Shown here piece after piece: positions 43,834 to 56,497 of a stretch of DNA of 64,000 nt. Made by a program: the position numbers and the translations under genes. Source of the DNA: Betaproteobacteria bacterium (GTDB lineage Bacteria > Pseudomonadota > Gammaproteobacteria > Burkholderiales > Rhodocyclaceae); the NCBI GenBank assembly GCA_020621405.1, contig JAHRYN010000002.1, positions 124,001-188,000 of the forward strand, in the 5' to 3' direction. The notes under the pieces were generated by a model. It did no database searches. It saw only the letters and a program-made list of their open reading frames with translations, and was not told the DNA's origin. Positions within the stretch are counted from its first letter, which is position 1, and the number at the start of each line of letters is the position of its first letter.

Positions 43834-44754
43834 ATGCAAGCCTTGCTCGACGCCATCGCGACGATGGACCTGCCTGCAGACGCCCGGCGCATCTTCCATG
43901 GACGGGGTGGCCTGCACCCCGGATCCGAGCAGTGGACGCTGGACGCCTATCCCCCCATCTGGGTCGTGACCAGCTTCCAGCCGGCCGGCGACGACGAACT
44001 GGCAGCCATCGACTCGGCCCTGGCCGCGCGCTGGACGGAACTGTCTCCGGACCAGCCGCTGAACTGGGTCTTCCAGTACCGGCACGAAGCGCTGGCCGAC
44101 ACGCGACTGATGGCGGGCAGGGTGCCCGATCCGCATGTCGTGACCGAAAACGGTGCCCGCTTCCGGGTTCATCTGCTCACGGGACTGAACCACGGCTTCT
44201 TCCTCGACATGGCCGAGGGCAGACGCTGGGTGCGCGAGCACGTGGCAGCACGTCCCGGCCTCAAGGTGCTCAACCTGTTCGCCTACACCTGCGCCTTCTC
44301 CGTGGTCGCACTGCAGGCCGGCGCCCGACAGGTGACCAACGTGGACATGAGCGGCGGCGCGCTGGGCATCGGCAAGCAGAACCATGCGCTCAACGGGCTC
44401 GCGTCCGGCGCCAGCTTCCTGCCGCACGACATCTTCAGTTCATGGGGCAGGATCACGCGCGGCGGCCCCTATGACCTGATCATCGTCGACCCGCCCAGCT
44501 ACCAGAGGGGCAGCTTCGTCGCCGACAAGGACTACGCGCGCCTGATCCGCCGCCTGCCCGATCTGCTGGCACCCGGCGGCCACGCGCTGCTGTGCCTGAA
44601 CTCGCCCAAGCTGGGCGTCGCCTTCCTGCAGGACCAGGTGCGGGAACTCGCACCGCAGTTGATCTTCGGGCAGCGCCTGCCGAATCCGCCTGCGTTCGCG
44701 GACGTGTCGAGCGAGCGAGCGCTCAAGGTGCTGGTCTACAAGGCGCCTGACTGA
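43834..44754 (+). CDS. Class I SAM-dependent methyltransferase (RlmI-like)
   Basis: 306 residues. The SAM-binding motif is VLNLFAYTCAFSVVALQAG and the catalytic motif is IIVDPPSYQRG (DPPS type), as in RlmI/RlmK 23S rRNA methyltransferases. There is no PUA domain at the N-terminus, where RlmI has one, so the RNA target is uncertain. ATG at 43834 is favoured over a TTG eight codons upstream. Confidence 0.82.
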   Translation: MQALLDAIATMDLPADARRIFHGRGGLHPGSEQWTLDAYPPIWVVTSFQPAGDDELAAIDSALAARWTELSPDQPLNWVFQYRHEALADTRLMAGRVPDPHVVTENGARFRVHLLTGLNHGFFLDMAEGRRWVREHVAARPGLKVLNLFAYTCAFSVVALQAGARQVTNVDMSGGALGIGKQNHALNGLASGASFLPHDIFSSWGRITRGGPYDLIIVDPPSYQRGSFVADKDYARLIRRLPDLLAPGGHALLCLNSPKLGVAFLQDQVRELAPQLIFGQRLPNPPAFADVSSERALKVLVYKAPD

Positions 44755-44949
44755 GGACCGGAACTGCTCCGGGGTCATGCAGCCGGTCGGGCCGCGGAGT
44801 GGCAACATGTTGGGGTTTTTCATTCCGGACGACGACTGGCACGATGGCGGCCGGCGGAGGCATCATGCGCAGCCCCGCCTGTTGCCCGTGTGCAACCGGA
44901 CTCACGTCACGAACAAGAAGCCATCGACGGCAAAGGAATACCGACTGTC

Positions 44950-45708
44950 ATGAAGATCGCCTGCTGGAACGTCAATTCATTGAAGGTCCGCCTGCCCCAC
45001 CTGACCGACTGGATGGCCGTGGAGCAGCCGGACGTGGTCTGCCTGCAGGAAACCAAGACCGAGGACGCCGGCTTCCCGCGCGCCGAGCTGGAAGCAGCCG
45101 GTTATCACTGCGCGTTCGCCGGGCAGAAGACCTACAACGGCGTGGCCATCCTGTCGAAGACGCCGGCGGCCGACGTGCAGGCCGGCATTCCCGGCTTCGA
45201 CGACGAGCAGAAACGCGTCATCGCGGCCACGGTCGACGGCGTGCGCATCGTCTGCGCCTACTTTCCCAACGGCCAGGCGGTCGGCTCGGACAAGTTCGAC
45301 TACAAGATGCGCTGGCTGACCGCGCTGACCAGCTGGCTGCGCGATGAACTGACGCGCCACCCGAAGCTGGCGCTGCTGGGTGACTACAACATCGCGCCGG
45401 AAGCGCGCGACGCGCACCCGGACTGGAAGGACGAGATCCACGTATCGCCGCAGGAGCGCGCCGCCTTCGCCGGACTGCTGGCACTCGGCCTGAGCGACGC
45501 CTTCAGGCAGTTCGATCAGCCGGAGAAAAGCTGGTCATGGTGGGATTACCGGGCCGGCGCGTTCCGCCGCAATTTCGGCCTGCGCATCGACCACATCCTG
45601 CTGTCAGCGCCGCTGGCAGCGTCCTGCACCGCCTGCGTCGTCGACAAGGCGCCGCGCAAGCTGGAACGCCCGTCCGACCACGCACCGGTCATCGCAACGC
45701 TGTCATGA
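44950..45708 (+). CDS. xth: Exodeoxyribonuclease III
   Basis: 252-residue AP endonuclease/3'-exonuclease of base excision repair. Family motifs are CWNVNSLKVR, CLQETKTED (metal Glu), LLGDYNIAP, LRIDHILLS and PSDHAPV (catalytic Asp-His). The ATG at 44950 fits the conserved N-terminus MKIACWNVNS. The stop overlaps the start of a Crp/Fnr gene as ATGA. Confidence 0.95.
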   Translation: MKIACWNVNSLKVRLPHLTDWMAVEQPDVVCLQETKTEDAGFPRAELEAAGYHCAFAGQKTYNGVAILSKTPAADVQAGIPGFDDEQKRVIAATVDGVRIVCAYFPNGQAVGSDKFDYKMRWLTALTSWLRDELTRHPKLALLGDYNIAPEARDAHPDWKDEIHVSPQERAAFAGLLALGLSDAFRQFDQPEKSWSWWDYRAGAFRRNFGLRIDHILLSAPLAASCTACVVDKAPRKLERPSDHAPVIATLS

Positions 45709-46367
45709 ATACCCCGGCCGACATGCTGACCGCGCTGTATCCGCTGCTGTCCGGACTGTCCCCCGAGGCGCGCCAGCGCATCGAAAACGGCGGGCATCTG
45801 CTCGAACTGCCGGTGGGCACGCGCATCTTCGACGAGCACCAGCCCTGCGTCGGCTTTCCGTTCGTGCTGGACGGCCAGGTCAAGGTCGCCAAGTCATCGG
45901 CCAGCGGACGCGAGCTGCCGCTGTACCGCGTGCACGCTGGCGAGACCTGCGTCATTTCGAGCGCCTGCCTGCTCGGCCAGAGTGACTACAACGCGCATGC
46001 GGTGGCCGAAAGCAACGTCAGGCTGCTGGTGCTGCCGCCGGCGCTGTTCCAGCAGCTGCTGTCGGAGCCGGCGTTCCGGCAGTTCGTGTTCGGCCTGTTC
46101 GCCGAGCGCGTGGCCGAACTGATGCAGCTGGTCGAGGCGATCGCCTTCCAGCGGCTCGACCAGCGGCTGGCCGGCCTGCTGCTCGGGCACGGCCAGACCA
46201 TGCACACGACACACCAGCAGCTGGCCGACGAGCTGGGCAGCGTGCGCGAAATCGTCAGCCGTCTGCTGAAAAGCTTCGCCGAACAGGGGCTGGTCGAACT
46301 CGGCCGCAACCAGATCAGCATCCTCGATCCGGCCGGATTGCGTGCGCTGGCAGCCGACCGGAAATAG
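45705..46367 (+). CDS. Crp/Fnr-family transcriptional regulator
   Basis: 220 residues: a cyclic-nucleotide-binding-like beta roll (about 15-130), a long dimer helix and an HTH with recognition helix VREIVSRLLKSF (ExxSR, the FNR-type reading head for TTGA half-sites). It lacks the four-Cys N-terminal cluster of FNR, but has Cys in QPCVGFPF, GETCVISSACL. ATGA overlap with xth. A role in the oxygen/nitrogen oxide response is possible given the neighbouring Dnr and nor genes. Confidence 0.87.
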   Translation: MNTPADMLTALYPLLSGLSPEARQRIENGGHLLELPVGTRIFDEHQPCVGFPFVLDGQVKVAKSSASGRELPLYRVHAGETCVISSACLLGQSDYNAHAVAESNVRLLVLPPALFQQLLSEPAFRQFVFGLFAERVAELMQLVEAIAFQRLDQRLAGLLLGHGQTMHTTHQQLADELGSVREIVSRLLKSFAEQGLVELGRNQISILDPAGLRALAADRK

Positions 46368-46419
46368 GCGCGGCACGTCACCGAAGGTTGGCGTCAGCAC
46401 GCCAGTCCTGACGGCTGCC

Positions 46420-46433
46420 GGCCCCTCGGGGCC
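46420..46433 (+). terminator. Short GC hairpin after the first Crp/Fnr gene
   Basis: GGCCCC-TC-GGGGCC, 52 bp after the stop; no T-run, so termination is only possible. Confidence 0.35.
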
Positions 46434-46535
46434 CCGACCTGAGTGCCGGGAAGCGGGAAAATCCGGGTTATCCTCCGCGCGGGCGATCGCTCCGGATGCC
46501 CGCGCAGATTCCGCAACCACTTACGAAGGTGAGCC

Positions 46536-47228
46536 GTGCCCCCCGAATCCAATCAGGAAACCGTCCGCAAGTTCCTGTCCCACCTGCCGCTGTTTCAGGC
46601 CCTGACGCCGCATCACCTGGATGAGATTGCAGCCGATGCAAAGGAGATTCGGCTGGAAAAGGGTGCAACGCTGTTCCACCGGGGCGATGCCTCGACCGGC
46701 TTCCACGTCGTGGTGTTCGGCCAGCTGCAGCTCAGCATCAATTCACCGCAGGGCGGCAAGAAGATCGTCGAGATCATCGGTCCGCAGCAGTCGCTGGGCG
46801 AAGCCGTGATGTTCCTGTCGCGACCGTACCCGGTCAGCTGCGGCGCACTGACCGACAGCCTGGTCGTGCACGTGGCCAGTGAGAGCGTCAACCGGCTGCT
46901 TGCCGCAGACCCGACCTTCGCCCGGCTGATGCTGGCCGGCCTGTCGGTACGGCTGCACTCGCTGCTGCACGACGTCGAGTCCTACTCGCTGCGCTCCAGC
47001 ACCCAGCGCGTCATCGGCTATCTGCTGCAGCAGTGCCCCGCCGACGAGGGGCAGGACGTGGAGGTCGAACTGCCGACCTCCAAACTGGTGATCGCGTCCC
47101 GCCTCAACCTGACGCCGGAAACGCTGTCGCGCGTATTCAGCGACCTGTCCCGGCTGAACCTGATCGAGGTGAAGGGCCGCACCATCGCCATTCCGGATGT
47201 GAAGGTGCTGCGCGAACACGACCTGTAG
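46536..47228 (+). CDS. dnr: Dnr-like Crp/Fnr regulator of denitrification
   Basis: 230 residues with a sensor beta roll (LEKGATLFHRGDASTGFHVV) and a C-terminal HTH with recognition helix PETLSRVFSDLSRL (ExxSR), which reads TTGAT/C half-sites. It has no N-terminal cysteine cluster, as in DNR proteins that sense NO through heme. It lies 16 bp from the convergent norD and close to both FNR-type boxes upstream of norC and nirS. The start is GTG at 46536. Dnr identity is inferred from context and class. Confidence 0.85.
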   Translation: MPPESNQETVRKFLSHLPLFQALTPHHLDEIAADAKEIRLEKGATLFHRGDASTGFHVVVFGQLQLSINSPQGGKKIVEIIGPQQSLGEAVMFLSRPYPVSCGALTDSLVVHVASESVNRLLAADPTFARLMLAGLSVRLHSLLHDVESYSLRSSTQRVIGYLLQQCPADEGQDVEVELPTSKLVIASRLNLTPETLSRVFSDLSRLNLIEVKGRTIAIPDVKVLREHDL

Positions 47229-47244
47229 GCAGCTACGCCTCCGG

Positions 47245-49080
47245 TCAGTCCTGCGTCAGCTGCGCATAGAGCAGCGGCAGCTGGACGGTCAGATCCTCCG
47301 GACGACGCAGCAGCGTGAAACCGTGTGCGCCGAACACGTGTGGCAGATAGCTCGCGCCGGTCTTGTCTATGGTGACGCAGAAGGGCCGGATGCCCTGCTC
47401 ACGCGCGGCAAGAATGCTCATCCGCGTGTCCTCGATGCCGTAGCGCCCCTCGTAGATGTCGAGATCGTGCGGCTTGCCGTCAGACAGTATCAGCAGCAGG
47501 CGCTGCCGGCTCGGCTGCCGCGCCAGCATGCCGGTGGCGTGGCGGATGGCCGCACCGAGCCGGGTGTAGTAGCCGGGGCGTATGGCCTGTACCCGGCCGC
47601 GCGCAAGCTCGTCGTAGCGCTGGTCGAAGGCCTTGAGTTCATGGAAGCGGACGTGGCCCCGCTTGAGCGATGAAAATCCACACAGCGCAAAACGGTCGCC
47701 AGTGACGCTCAACGCTTCGGCGAACAGCATCAGGCTGTCGCGGATCACGTCGATCACCTTCTGTTCGTCGGACGCCCAGGCGTCGGTGGACAGCGACAGA
47801 TCGGCCAGCACCAGACAGGCCAGGTCGCGCTCCTGCTGCACCTGGGCCAGATAGAGTCCTTCCTGCCCGCCCTGCGTGCCGGCCTGCAGATCAGCCTGCC
47901 GGCGCACCCAGGCGTCGATGTCGGGCTCGACGCCCTCCGGTTGCGCCTTGAGCCAGCGCCGCGTCGGCGCCAGCGCCTCGAACTGGCTGCGCAACCGGCG
48001 CGCATGCTGACGCAGCCGCTCCGGCAGCGGCGCGGGTTCCACATGGCGGGCGCTCATCAACTGCAGGCGGCAGTAGTCGGGCTTCAGCGTCTGGCTGCGG
48101 TAGTCCCATTCGGGCAGCGGAAGGCCGGGACCGAGCGGCAGATCGTCCTCGGCCGCCGCTGGCAGATCCAGATCGAAGCGCACCCGCGATGCCACGCGCT
48201 CTCCGTCCTGCGCCACGCTGAGCTGATCCATGGTGTCGGCCGCGCGCGCCGCGTTGTCGTCAGCGTCGTCGTCCTGGCTGCGGTTCACTTTCACGTATTC
48301 GGCCCAGGACAGCAGGCTTTCGGCGCGGAACACCAGCAGGATGCCGTGCTTGTCTTCCGGCATGTCGGTCTGCTTCGCCTTGTGACGACGTTCCGACTCG
48401 CTTGCTTTCGACCCTTCGGCCGCTTCCTGGTGTTCCAGACGGCGCGGCGTGCCGGCGCCTGCGTTCGACGGATACAGCCACATCGGCACCGGCTGCAGCG
48501 CCTTCGCGCCCTTGCGCGTCAGCGGCGGCAGACGGGCGACGCTGCCGGGCGTCTGCAGCGCGTCGCGCACCGCCTGCTCGCGCGCCGCCTCGTCGGACGG
48601 CAGGCCACCGGGGCCGGCACGCAGCGCCAGTACGGCGGCCAGCAAGCGGTCATAGCGCGGCTGCAGGCCGGGAAAGCGGTCCAGCGCGACCACGGTCGCG
48701 CGCTGGTTGCGGACGATCCACTCGTCGTCGTTCGGCACATCGTGTGCCGCAAGCGCCGCGAGCCAGACATACAGGTCGCGGTTCAGACCGGCTTCGGGAA
48801 ACAGCGCGATGCGTTCCGGCAGACTGAGGCTGGCGCCGTCGACGCTGGCCTTGCCCACCTTGAAGCCGGTGCCCGATACGCGTTCAAGAAAGGAGCGGCG
48901 GGCACCGTGCTGCTCCGACACCGCGTTCTGCACACGCAGGCCGGCGTCGCCGCCGAGCGCACGGAACACCATGCCGAGCGTCTTCTCGACGTCCTTCAGA
49001 TGCACCGCCGCTTCGGCATGTTCGCGGGTCGCCGCGCGGGTGATGAAGCGGTCCCACAGTCCGCCGACCCACTCTTCCAT
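47245..49080 (-). CDS. norD: Nitric oxide reductase activation protein NorD
   Basis: 611 residues with a C-terminal VWA domain whose MIDAS motif is LADLSLSTDAW near 420. NorD works with the AAA+ ATPase NorQ to activate the NorCB complex. The N-terminal 200 residues are mostly helical; a charged segment (LEHQEAAEGSKASESERRHK, near residue 215) is a linker. Last gene of the minus-strand nor operon, with its start one base after the preceding stop. Confidence 0.9.
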   Translation of the reverse strand: MEEWVGGLWDRFITRAATREHAEAAVHLKDVEKTLGMVFRALGGDAGLRVQNAVSEQHGARRSFLERVSGTGFKVGKASVDGASLSLPERIALFPEAGLNRDLYVWLAALAAHDVPNDDEWIVRNQRATVVALDRFPGLQPRYDRLLAAVLALRAGPGGLPSDEAAREQAVRDALQTPGSVARLPPLTRKGAKALQPVPMWLYPSNAGAGTPRRLEHQEAAEGSKASESERRHKAKQTDMPEDKHGILLVFRAESLLSWAEYVKVNRSQDDDADDNAARAADTMDQLSVAQDGERVASRVRFDLDLPAAAEDDLPLGPGLPLPEWDYRSQTLKPDYCRLQLMSARHVEPAPLPERLRQHARRLRSQFEALAPTRRWLKAQPEGVEPDIDAWVRRQADLQAGTQGGQEGLYLAQVQQERDLACLVLADLSLSTDAWASDEQKVIDVIRDSLMLFAEALSVTGDRFALCGFSSLKRGHVRFHELKAFDQRYDELARGRVQAIRPGYYTRLGAAIRHATGMLARQPSRQRLLLILSDGKPHDLDIYEGRYGIEDTRMSILAAREQGIRPFCVTIDKTGASYLPHVFGAHGFTLLRRPEDLTVQLPLLYAQLTQD

Positions 49081-49081
49081 G

Positions 49082-50053
49082 TCAGTCGCGGTTTCCGGTC
49101 AGGCTGACCTGGGCTTCGTTGCTGCGCGCGGCATCCTTGTCCACCCATTTCAGCAGGCTGACCTTGCCGTGCGCCTGCTGCACCGTACCGCAGGCCTGCA
49201 CGCATTGCGCGCACTGGGTACAGGCAAACATCTTGTGCTTGGGCGTGCGCGGACGCAGGCGCATCGGGCACACGCCTTCGCAGGCCGCGTACCCCGGGCC
49301 GCCGGCGTCGTAGCAGGCCGCGCAGTCGGCCGCGCGCGGCCGCGCATAGCCGATCACCATGGCGCCGCGATTGCTCATCCAGGCCAGGCTCTGGAACAGA
49401 CCCACGGCACAGCCGAAGCGGCAGAACAGATGGCGGGCGAACAGAAATTCCAGCGTCAGCACCCCGGTGGCGACACTCAGGAACAGGGTCTGGTTGCGCG
49501 TCGGATCGAGATGCCACAGGCGGCCATACACCTCGGCCGGCGGCAGCAGGTAGGTCAGCAGCACCACCGCCCACAGGAAGGCGAAAATGACGGCGAAGGC
49601 GATGGTCGGCGCCCACCACAGCGGATGGACCGGTCGCGGCGAGCCGTCGGGGTTGCGCGGCGGCAGTGGCTGCCCGTCCCAGATGCTCTGCTTGCCCGAG
49701 GCCCGGCGCATCAGGCCGTTGATCGTTTCCACCGCCGAGAAGTGCGGGCACAGCCAGCCGCAGTAGACGCGTCCCCAGCGCCAGGCGATGTACATGAGCC
49801 CGCCTCCGGCAACCAGTATCGGCAGGAACAGGCGCAGCAGTATGTTGAGGCCGGCTTCCAGCGCTCCCATCTTGCCGGCGAGGAAGGCGTCCAGCCCCAA
49901 GCGCCAGGGCATGCCGAGCAGCCAGGCATGGCCGGCCGTCAGGTCGTAGCGGAAGACGTTGAACACCGGCGCCAGCACGAACAGCGCGAAGAAGCCGGCC
50001 TGCCACAGCAGGCGGCGAAATTGTCGCGTGCGATCAGCGGCCGAAGCTTGCAA
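49082..50053 (-). CDS. 4Fe-4S membrane ferredoxin (NapH/CcoG-like) in the nor cluster
   Basis: 323-residue polytopic membrane protein. Five or so helices carry CGWLCPH and CRFGCAVG motifs near the membrane, followed by two Cys clusters, ADCAACYDAGGPGYAACEGVC and CTQCAQCVQACG, that would bind two 4Fe-4S centres. This resembles NapH, NosR C-terminus or CcoG/RdxA. In this position between norQ and norD it may supply electrons or help assemble NO reductase; the true role is unknown. Its start overlaps the end of norQ by 20 bases. Confidence 0.83.
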   Translation of the reverse strand: MQASAADRTRQFRRLLWQAGFFALFVLAPVFNVFRYDLTAGHAWLLGMPWRLGLDAFLAGKMGALEAGLNILLRLFLPILVAGGGLMYIAWRWGRVYCGWLCPHFSAVETINGLMRRASGKQSIWDGQPLPPRNPDGSPRPVHPLWWAPTIAFAVIFAFLWAVVLLTYLLPPAEVYGRLWHLDPTRNQTLFLSVATGVLTLEFLFARHLFCRFGCAVGLFQSLAWMSNRGAMVIGYARPRAADCAACYDAGGPGYAACEGVCPMRLRPRTPKHKMFACTQCAQCVQACGTVQQAHGKVSLLKWVDKDAARSNEAQVSLTGNRD

Positions 50054-50834
50054 GGATGATCTCCATCAGTCCGGCGGTCACTTCCTCGTCGTCGCTCAGG
50101 CTTTCCGCCAGCGCGGCGCGACAGGCGGCCACCGGATCGAGGCCGTCGCGGATCAGGATGGCCGCATACACCAGCAGACGGGTGCTCGCGACTTCCTCCA
50201 GATCCACGTGCTTCAGCGCGCGGATGCTGTTGCCCAGCGACACGAGACGTCGCGCCAGCATCGGATCGCAGCCGGTTTCGCCCAGCAGGATCGCCTCTTC
50301 CCGCGCGGCCACCGGGAAGTCGAAACGGATGGACACGAAGCGCTGGCGGGTGGACGGCTTCATGCCCTTCAGGAAGTTCTGGTAACCCGGGTTGTACGAC
50401 ACCACCAGCATGAAGGAATCGGGCGCCTGCAGGAGTTCGCCGGTACGGTCGATCGGCAGTGCGCGGCGATGGTCGGCCAGCGGATGAATGACCACGGTCG
50501 TGTCCTTGCGCGCCTCGACCACCTCGTCCAGATAGCAGATGCCGCCCTGACGCACCGAACGGGTCAGCGGGCCGTCGTTCCATACGGTCTGTCCGTCCTG
50601 GATCAGATGACGCCCCACCAGATCGGCCGCGGTCAAATCGTCATGACAGGCCACCGTATTCAGCGGCAGGCCGAGCCGCGCCGCCATGTAGGCGACGAAG
50701 CGCGTCTTGCCGACGCCGGTCGGCCCCTTGATCAGTACCGGCAGACGATTGCGCCAGGCGTGTTCGAACAGTTCGACCTCGCCACCGGCTGCCTCGTAAT
50801 ACGGCAGTTCGTTCGTTGCGATCGGAATTTCCAT
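50034..50834 (-). CDS. norQ: Nitric oxide reductase activation ATPase NorQ
   Basis: 266-residue AAA+ ATPase of the CbbQ/NirQ/NorQ type. Walker A is GPTGVGKTRF near 37 and Walker B is ICYLDEVVEA. The C-terminal CbbQ domain is present. Together with NorD it activates NorB, probably during metal insertion. Its ATG overlaps the stop of norF (TGATG). Confidence 0.93.
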   Translation of the reverse strand: MEIPIATNELPYYEAAGGEVELFEHAWRNRLPVLIKGPTGVGKTRFVAYMAARLGLPLNTVACHDDLTAADLVGRHLIQDGQTVWNDGPLTRSVRQGGICYLDEVVEARKDTTVVIHPLADHRRALPIDRTGELLQAPDSFMLVVSYNPGYQNFLKGMKPSTRQRFVSIRFDFPVAAREEAILLGETGCDPMLARRLVSLGNSIRALKHVDLEEVASTRLLVYAAILIRDGLDPVAACRAALAESLSDDEEVTAGLMEIILASFGR

Positions 50835-51097
50835 CAGTTTCCATTCCAGTAGGCAGCCATGTTCACGGCCAGCACCAGTATCAGCCAGCCGAAAACCGCG
50901 GCCTGCCACAGCAGTTTCACGCCGCGCAGCGCCATGAAGTCGCGAATCACCAACGCGCCCTTGACGCCGGCAATCGCGAGTATGGCCATCATTGTCCCGG
51001 TGCCGGCATGACCGGATTCGCCGAGCCACCATGTATAGGCGGTGCCTGCCAGAAGCAGTAGCCAGACCACGTCGAGACCAGAAATCGGGCTCTTCAT
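50834..51097 (-). CDS. norF: NorF-like small membrane protein (cytochrome oxidase subunit IV type)
   Basis: 87 residues with about three membrane helices (VVWLLLLAGTAYTWWL, MMAILAIAGVKGALVIRDFM, AAVFGWLILVLAVNMAAYW), the pattern of COX4/NorF proteins. NorF stabilises NO reductase activity in Paracoccus. The start at 51097 overlaps the norE stop (ATGA). Confidence 0.82.
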   Translation of the reverse strand: MKSPISGLDVVWLLLLAGTAYTWWLGESGHAGTGTMMAILAIAGVKGALVIRDFMALRGVKLLWQAAVFGWLILVLAVNMAAYWNGN

Positions 51098-51687
51098 CGC
51101 ATCACATAGACCAGCGGGAACAGGACGATCCACACCAGATCCACCATGTGCCAGTAGCTGGCGCCGGTTTCCATGCCCAGATGGTCGTCCGCCGAATAGC
51201 CTCCACGCAGCGTCTTGAGCAGCAGGAAGCCCAGGATCAGCAGCCCGAGCACCACATGCATGAAGTGGAAGAAGGTCAGCGCGATGTAGAACATGTAGAA
51301 CAGGTTGGTGTCGAGCCCGATGCCCGCATCGAACTTGTCGGAATACTCGAAGCCCTTCACCACCAGAAAGCCGACCCCGGCCAGGATGCCGCAGGCCATC
51401 CAGCGGGCGCTTGCGCCGTCAGCCCCCTTTCTGATTGCCGCCACCGCCCGCGCCACGCACCAGCTGGCGGTGATCAGCAGCACGGTATTGAGTGCGCCGG
51501 CATTGCGGTCCAGCGTGAGCTGCATCTCGTTGAACAGCTCGACATGCTTCGCTCTCACCACGCCGTAAAGGATGAACAGCAGCGCGAATGCCGCAAGTTC
51601 CGCGAGGATGAACACCCAGATCGCCAGATCGCCGGGAGGATGGCGACGGCCGTCGGGCTCGGTCATATCGATCGCATCGGAACTCAT
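51094..51687 (-). CDS. norE: NorE-like cytochrome c oxidase subunit III family protein
   Basis: 197 residues with five membrane helices; the COX3-like signature LTFFHFMHVVLGLLILGFLL lies near 145. In denitrifiers norE follows norCB or accompanies norF and is needed for full NO reductase activity but has no redox centre. It begins 129 bp after norB, beyond a strong terminator. ATG at 51687 is preferred; GTG at 51702 is possible. Confidence 0.85.
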   Translation of the reverse strand: MSSDAIDMTEPDGRRHPPGDLAIWVFILAELAAFALLFILYGVVRAKHVELFNEMQLTLDRNAGALNTVLLITASWCVARAVAAIRKGADGASARWMACGILAGVGFLVVKGFEYSDKFDAGIGLDTNLFYMFYIALTFFHFMHVVLGLLILGFLLLKTLRGGYSADDHLGMETGASYWHMVDLVWIVLFPLVYVMR

Positions 51688-51763
51688 GCCGCGATAGTGC
51701 ACCTATCCTCGTCGCCCCGCCTTGATTCCGGCAAAGAAAATCAGGCTGTTTTCGCACTGCAAC

Positions 51764-51794
51764 AAAAAAACGGCCCCCGATCTGCGGGGGCCGT
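51764..51794 (-). terminator. Rho-independent terminator of norCB
   Basis: On the minus strand a perfect 10-bp stem (ACGGCCCCCG/CGGGGGCCGT, 5-base loop) is followed by seven T. It sits 23 bp after norB and before norE, so norEFQD transcription needs readthrough or a separate promoter. Confidence 0.9.
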
Positions 51795-51816
51795 CCGTGT
51801 CGCATCAATGCTCGCT

Positions 51817-53629
<1,813 letters not shown>

Positions 53630-53710
53630 GGTTCCCCCTTTGCCATTTTTCGCTGCCGACGACTGCCGGCAGCGGTTACGAAAGTTACGAGAAGCGGCCG
53701 CAAGGACGCA

Positions 53711-53724
53711 TTGACGGCTGTCAA
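53711..53724. promoter_or_regulatory. FNR/DNR-type box upstream of norC
   Basis: TTGACGGCTGTCAA, a perfect TTGAC-N4-GTCAA dyad matching the FNR/DNR consensus (TTGAY-N4-RTCAA). It overlaps the last codons of nirE. If placed at -41.5, transcription would start near 53676 and leave a 47-base leader on norCB. Confidence 0.8.
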
Positions 53725-54524
53725 GAATTTCCGGAGCGGACCAGCGACAAGCCTTGTTGCCCTGCAATACGGCGTGTGACCGAAAACCAGTCCATCTGGG
53801 TCGTCAGCGACGCCACAGAGCCGATGACGATCAGTGCCGGCGGCTTGATTCCCGCAGTGTGGCACGCAGTAGCAAGAGTTGCCACCTGAGCCTGCACCAC
53901 CTGCTGATCATCAAGCGTCGCGTTGCGCACCACTGCAGCCGGCGTGCTGCCGGGGAGTCCGTGCGCCATCAGCTGGCGGCATATCTCGTCGAGCCCGCCG
54001 ATACCCATGTAGATGACAACGGTCTGTTTTGGCCTTGCCAGGGCATCCCAGTCGAGATCAAGACTTCCGTCCTTGAGGTGCCCCGTTACGAAAACGCAGG
54101 ACTGCGCATGCTCGCGATGCGTCAGCGGAATGCCTGCATAAGCCGCCATGCCTGAAGCCGCCGTAACGCCCGGCACGACCTGGAAGGGCAGGCCCTCCGC
54201 CGCCAGCGCTTCGATTTCCTCTCCGCCGCGACCGAAGATGAACGGGTCGCCGCCTTTCAGGCGTACCACCACACCGCCCTTGCGCCCCAGATCCACCAGA
54301 AGCTGGCTGATCTGTTCCTGTGGCATCGAGTGTTCTCCAGACTCCTTGCCGACATAGATGCGCTTGGCGTGCGGCGGGATGAGCGCCAGCACCCCCTCGC
54401 CGACCAGCCGGTCATAGACAACCACATCGGCTGCGGCAAGAATTCTGGCTGCCTTCAGCGTCAGCAGATCGGGGTCGCCGGGGCCTGCGCCGACGAGATA
54501 AAGGCAGCTTCGGTTCAGTTCCAT
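53721..54524 (-). CDS. nirE: Uroporphyrinogen-III C-methyltransferase (NirE/CobA)
   Basis: 267-residue SUMT making precorrin-2, the first step of heme d1 and siroheme. Motifs are LVGAGPGDPDLLTLKAAR near residue 10, VRLKGGDPFIFGRGGEE, and VPGVTAASGMAAYAGIPLTH. It is a single SUMT domain, not fused to CysG. Located between nor and nir and divergent from nirS, it is the dedicated heme d1 SUMT. ATG at 54524 begins the conserved N-terminus. A partial box TTGATTTACTGCAA lies 35 bp upstream. Confidence 0.92.
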   Translation of the reverse strand: MELNRSCLYLVGAGPGDPDLLTLKAARILAAADVVVYDRLVGEGVLALIPPHAKRIYVGKESGEHSMPQEQISQLLVDLGRKGGVVVRLKGGDPFIFGRGGEEIEALAAEGLPFQVVPGVTAASGMAAYAGIPLTHREHAQSCVFVTGHLKDGSLDLDWDALARPKQTVVIYMGIGGLDEICRQLMAHGLPGSTPAAVVRNATLDDQQVVQAQVATLATACHTAGIKPPALIVIGSVASLTTQMDWFSVTRRIAGQQGLSLVRSGNS

Positions 54525-54562
54525 GCGGGCATTCTGGGCAAGAGCGGACGACAAAAAATTGA

Positions 54563-56440
<1,878 letters not shown>

Positions 56441-56448
56441 TGAGGCGC

Positions 56449-56471
56449 CGGGGCAGCTTCACGCTGCCCCG
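56449..56471 (+). terminator. Intercistronic hairpin between nirS and nirM
   Basis: A perfect 9-bp stem CGGGGCAGC/GCTGCCCCG with a 5-base loop, 8 bp after nirS. No T-run follows. It probably stabilises the nirS message or partly terminates, lowering expression of downstream genes. Confidence 0.6.
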
Positions 56472-56497
56472 CTCACCGTTTCCCGAAAGGAATGGTC

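Noticed and set aside
51722-51735. Possible FNR box TTGATTCCGGCAAA upstream of norE
   Set aside because: Only one half-site matches, and its distance from the norE start leaves no room for a leader.
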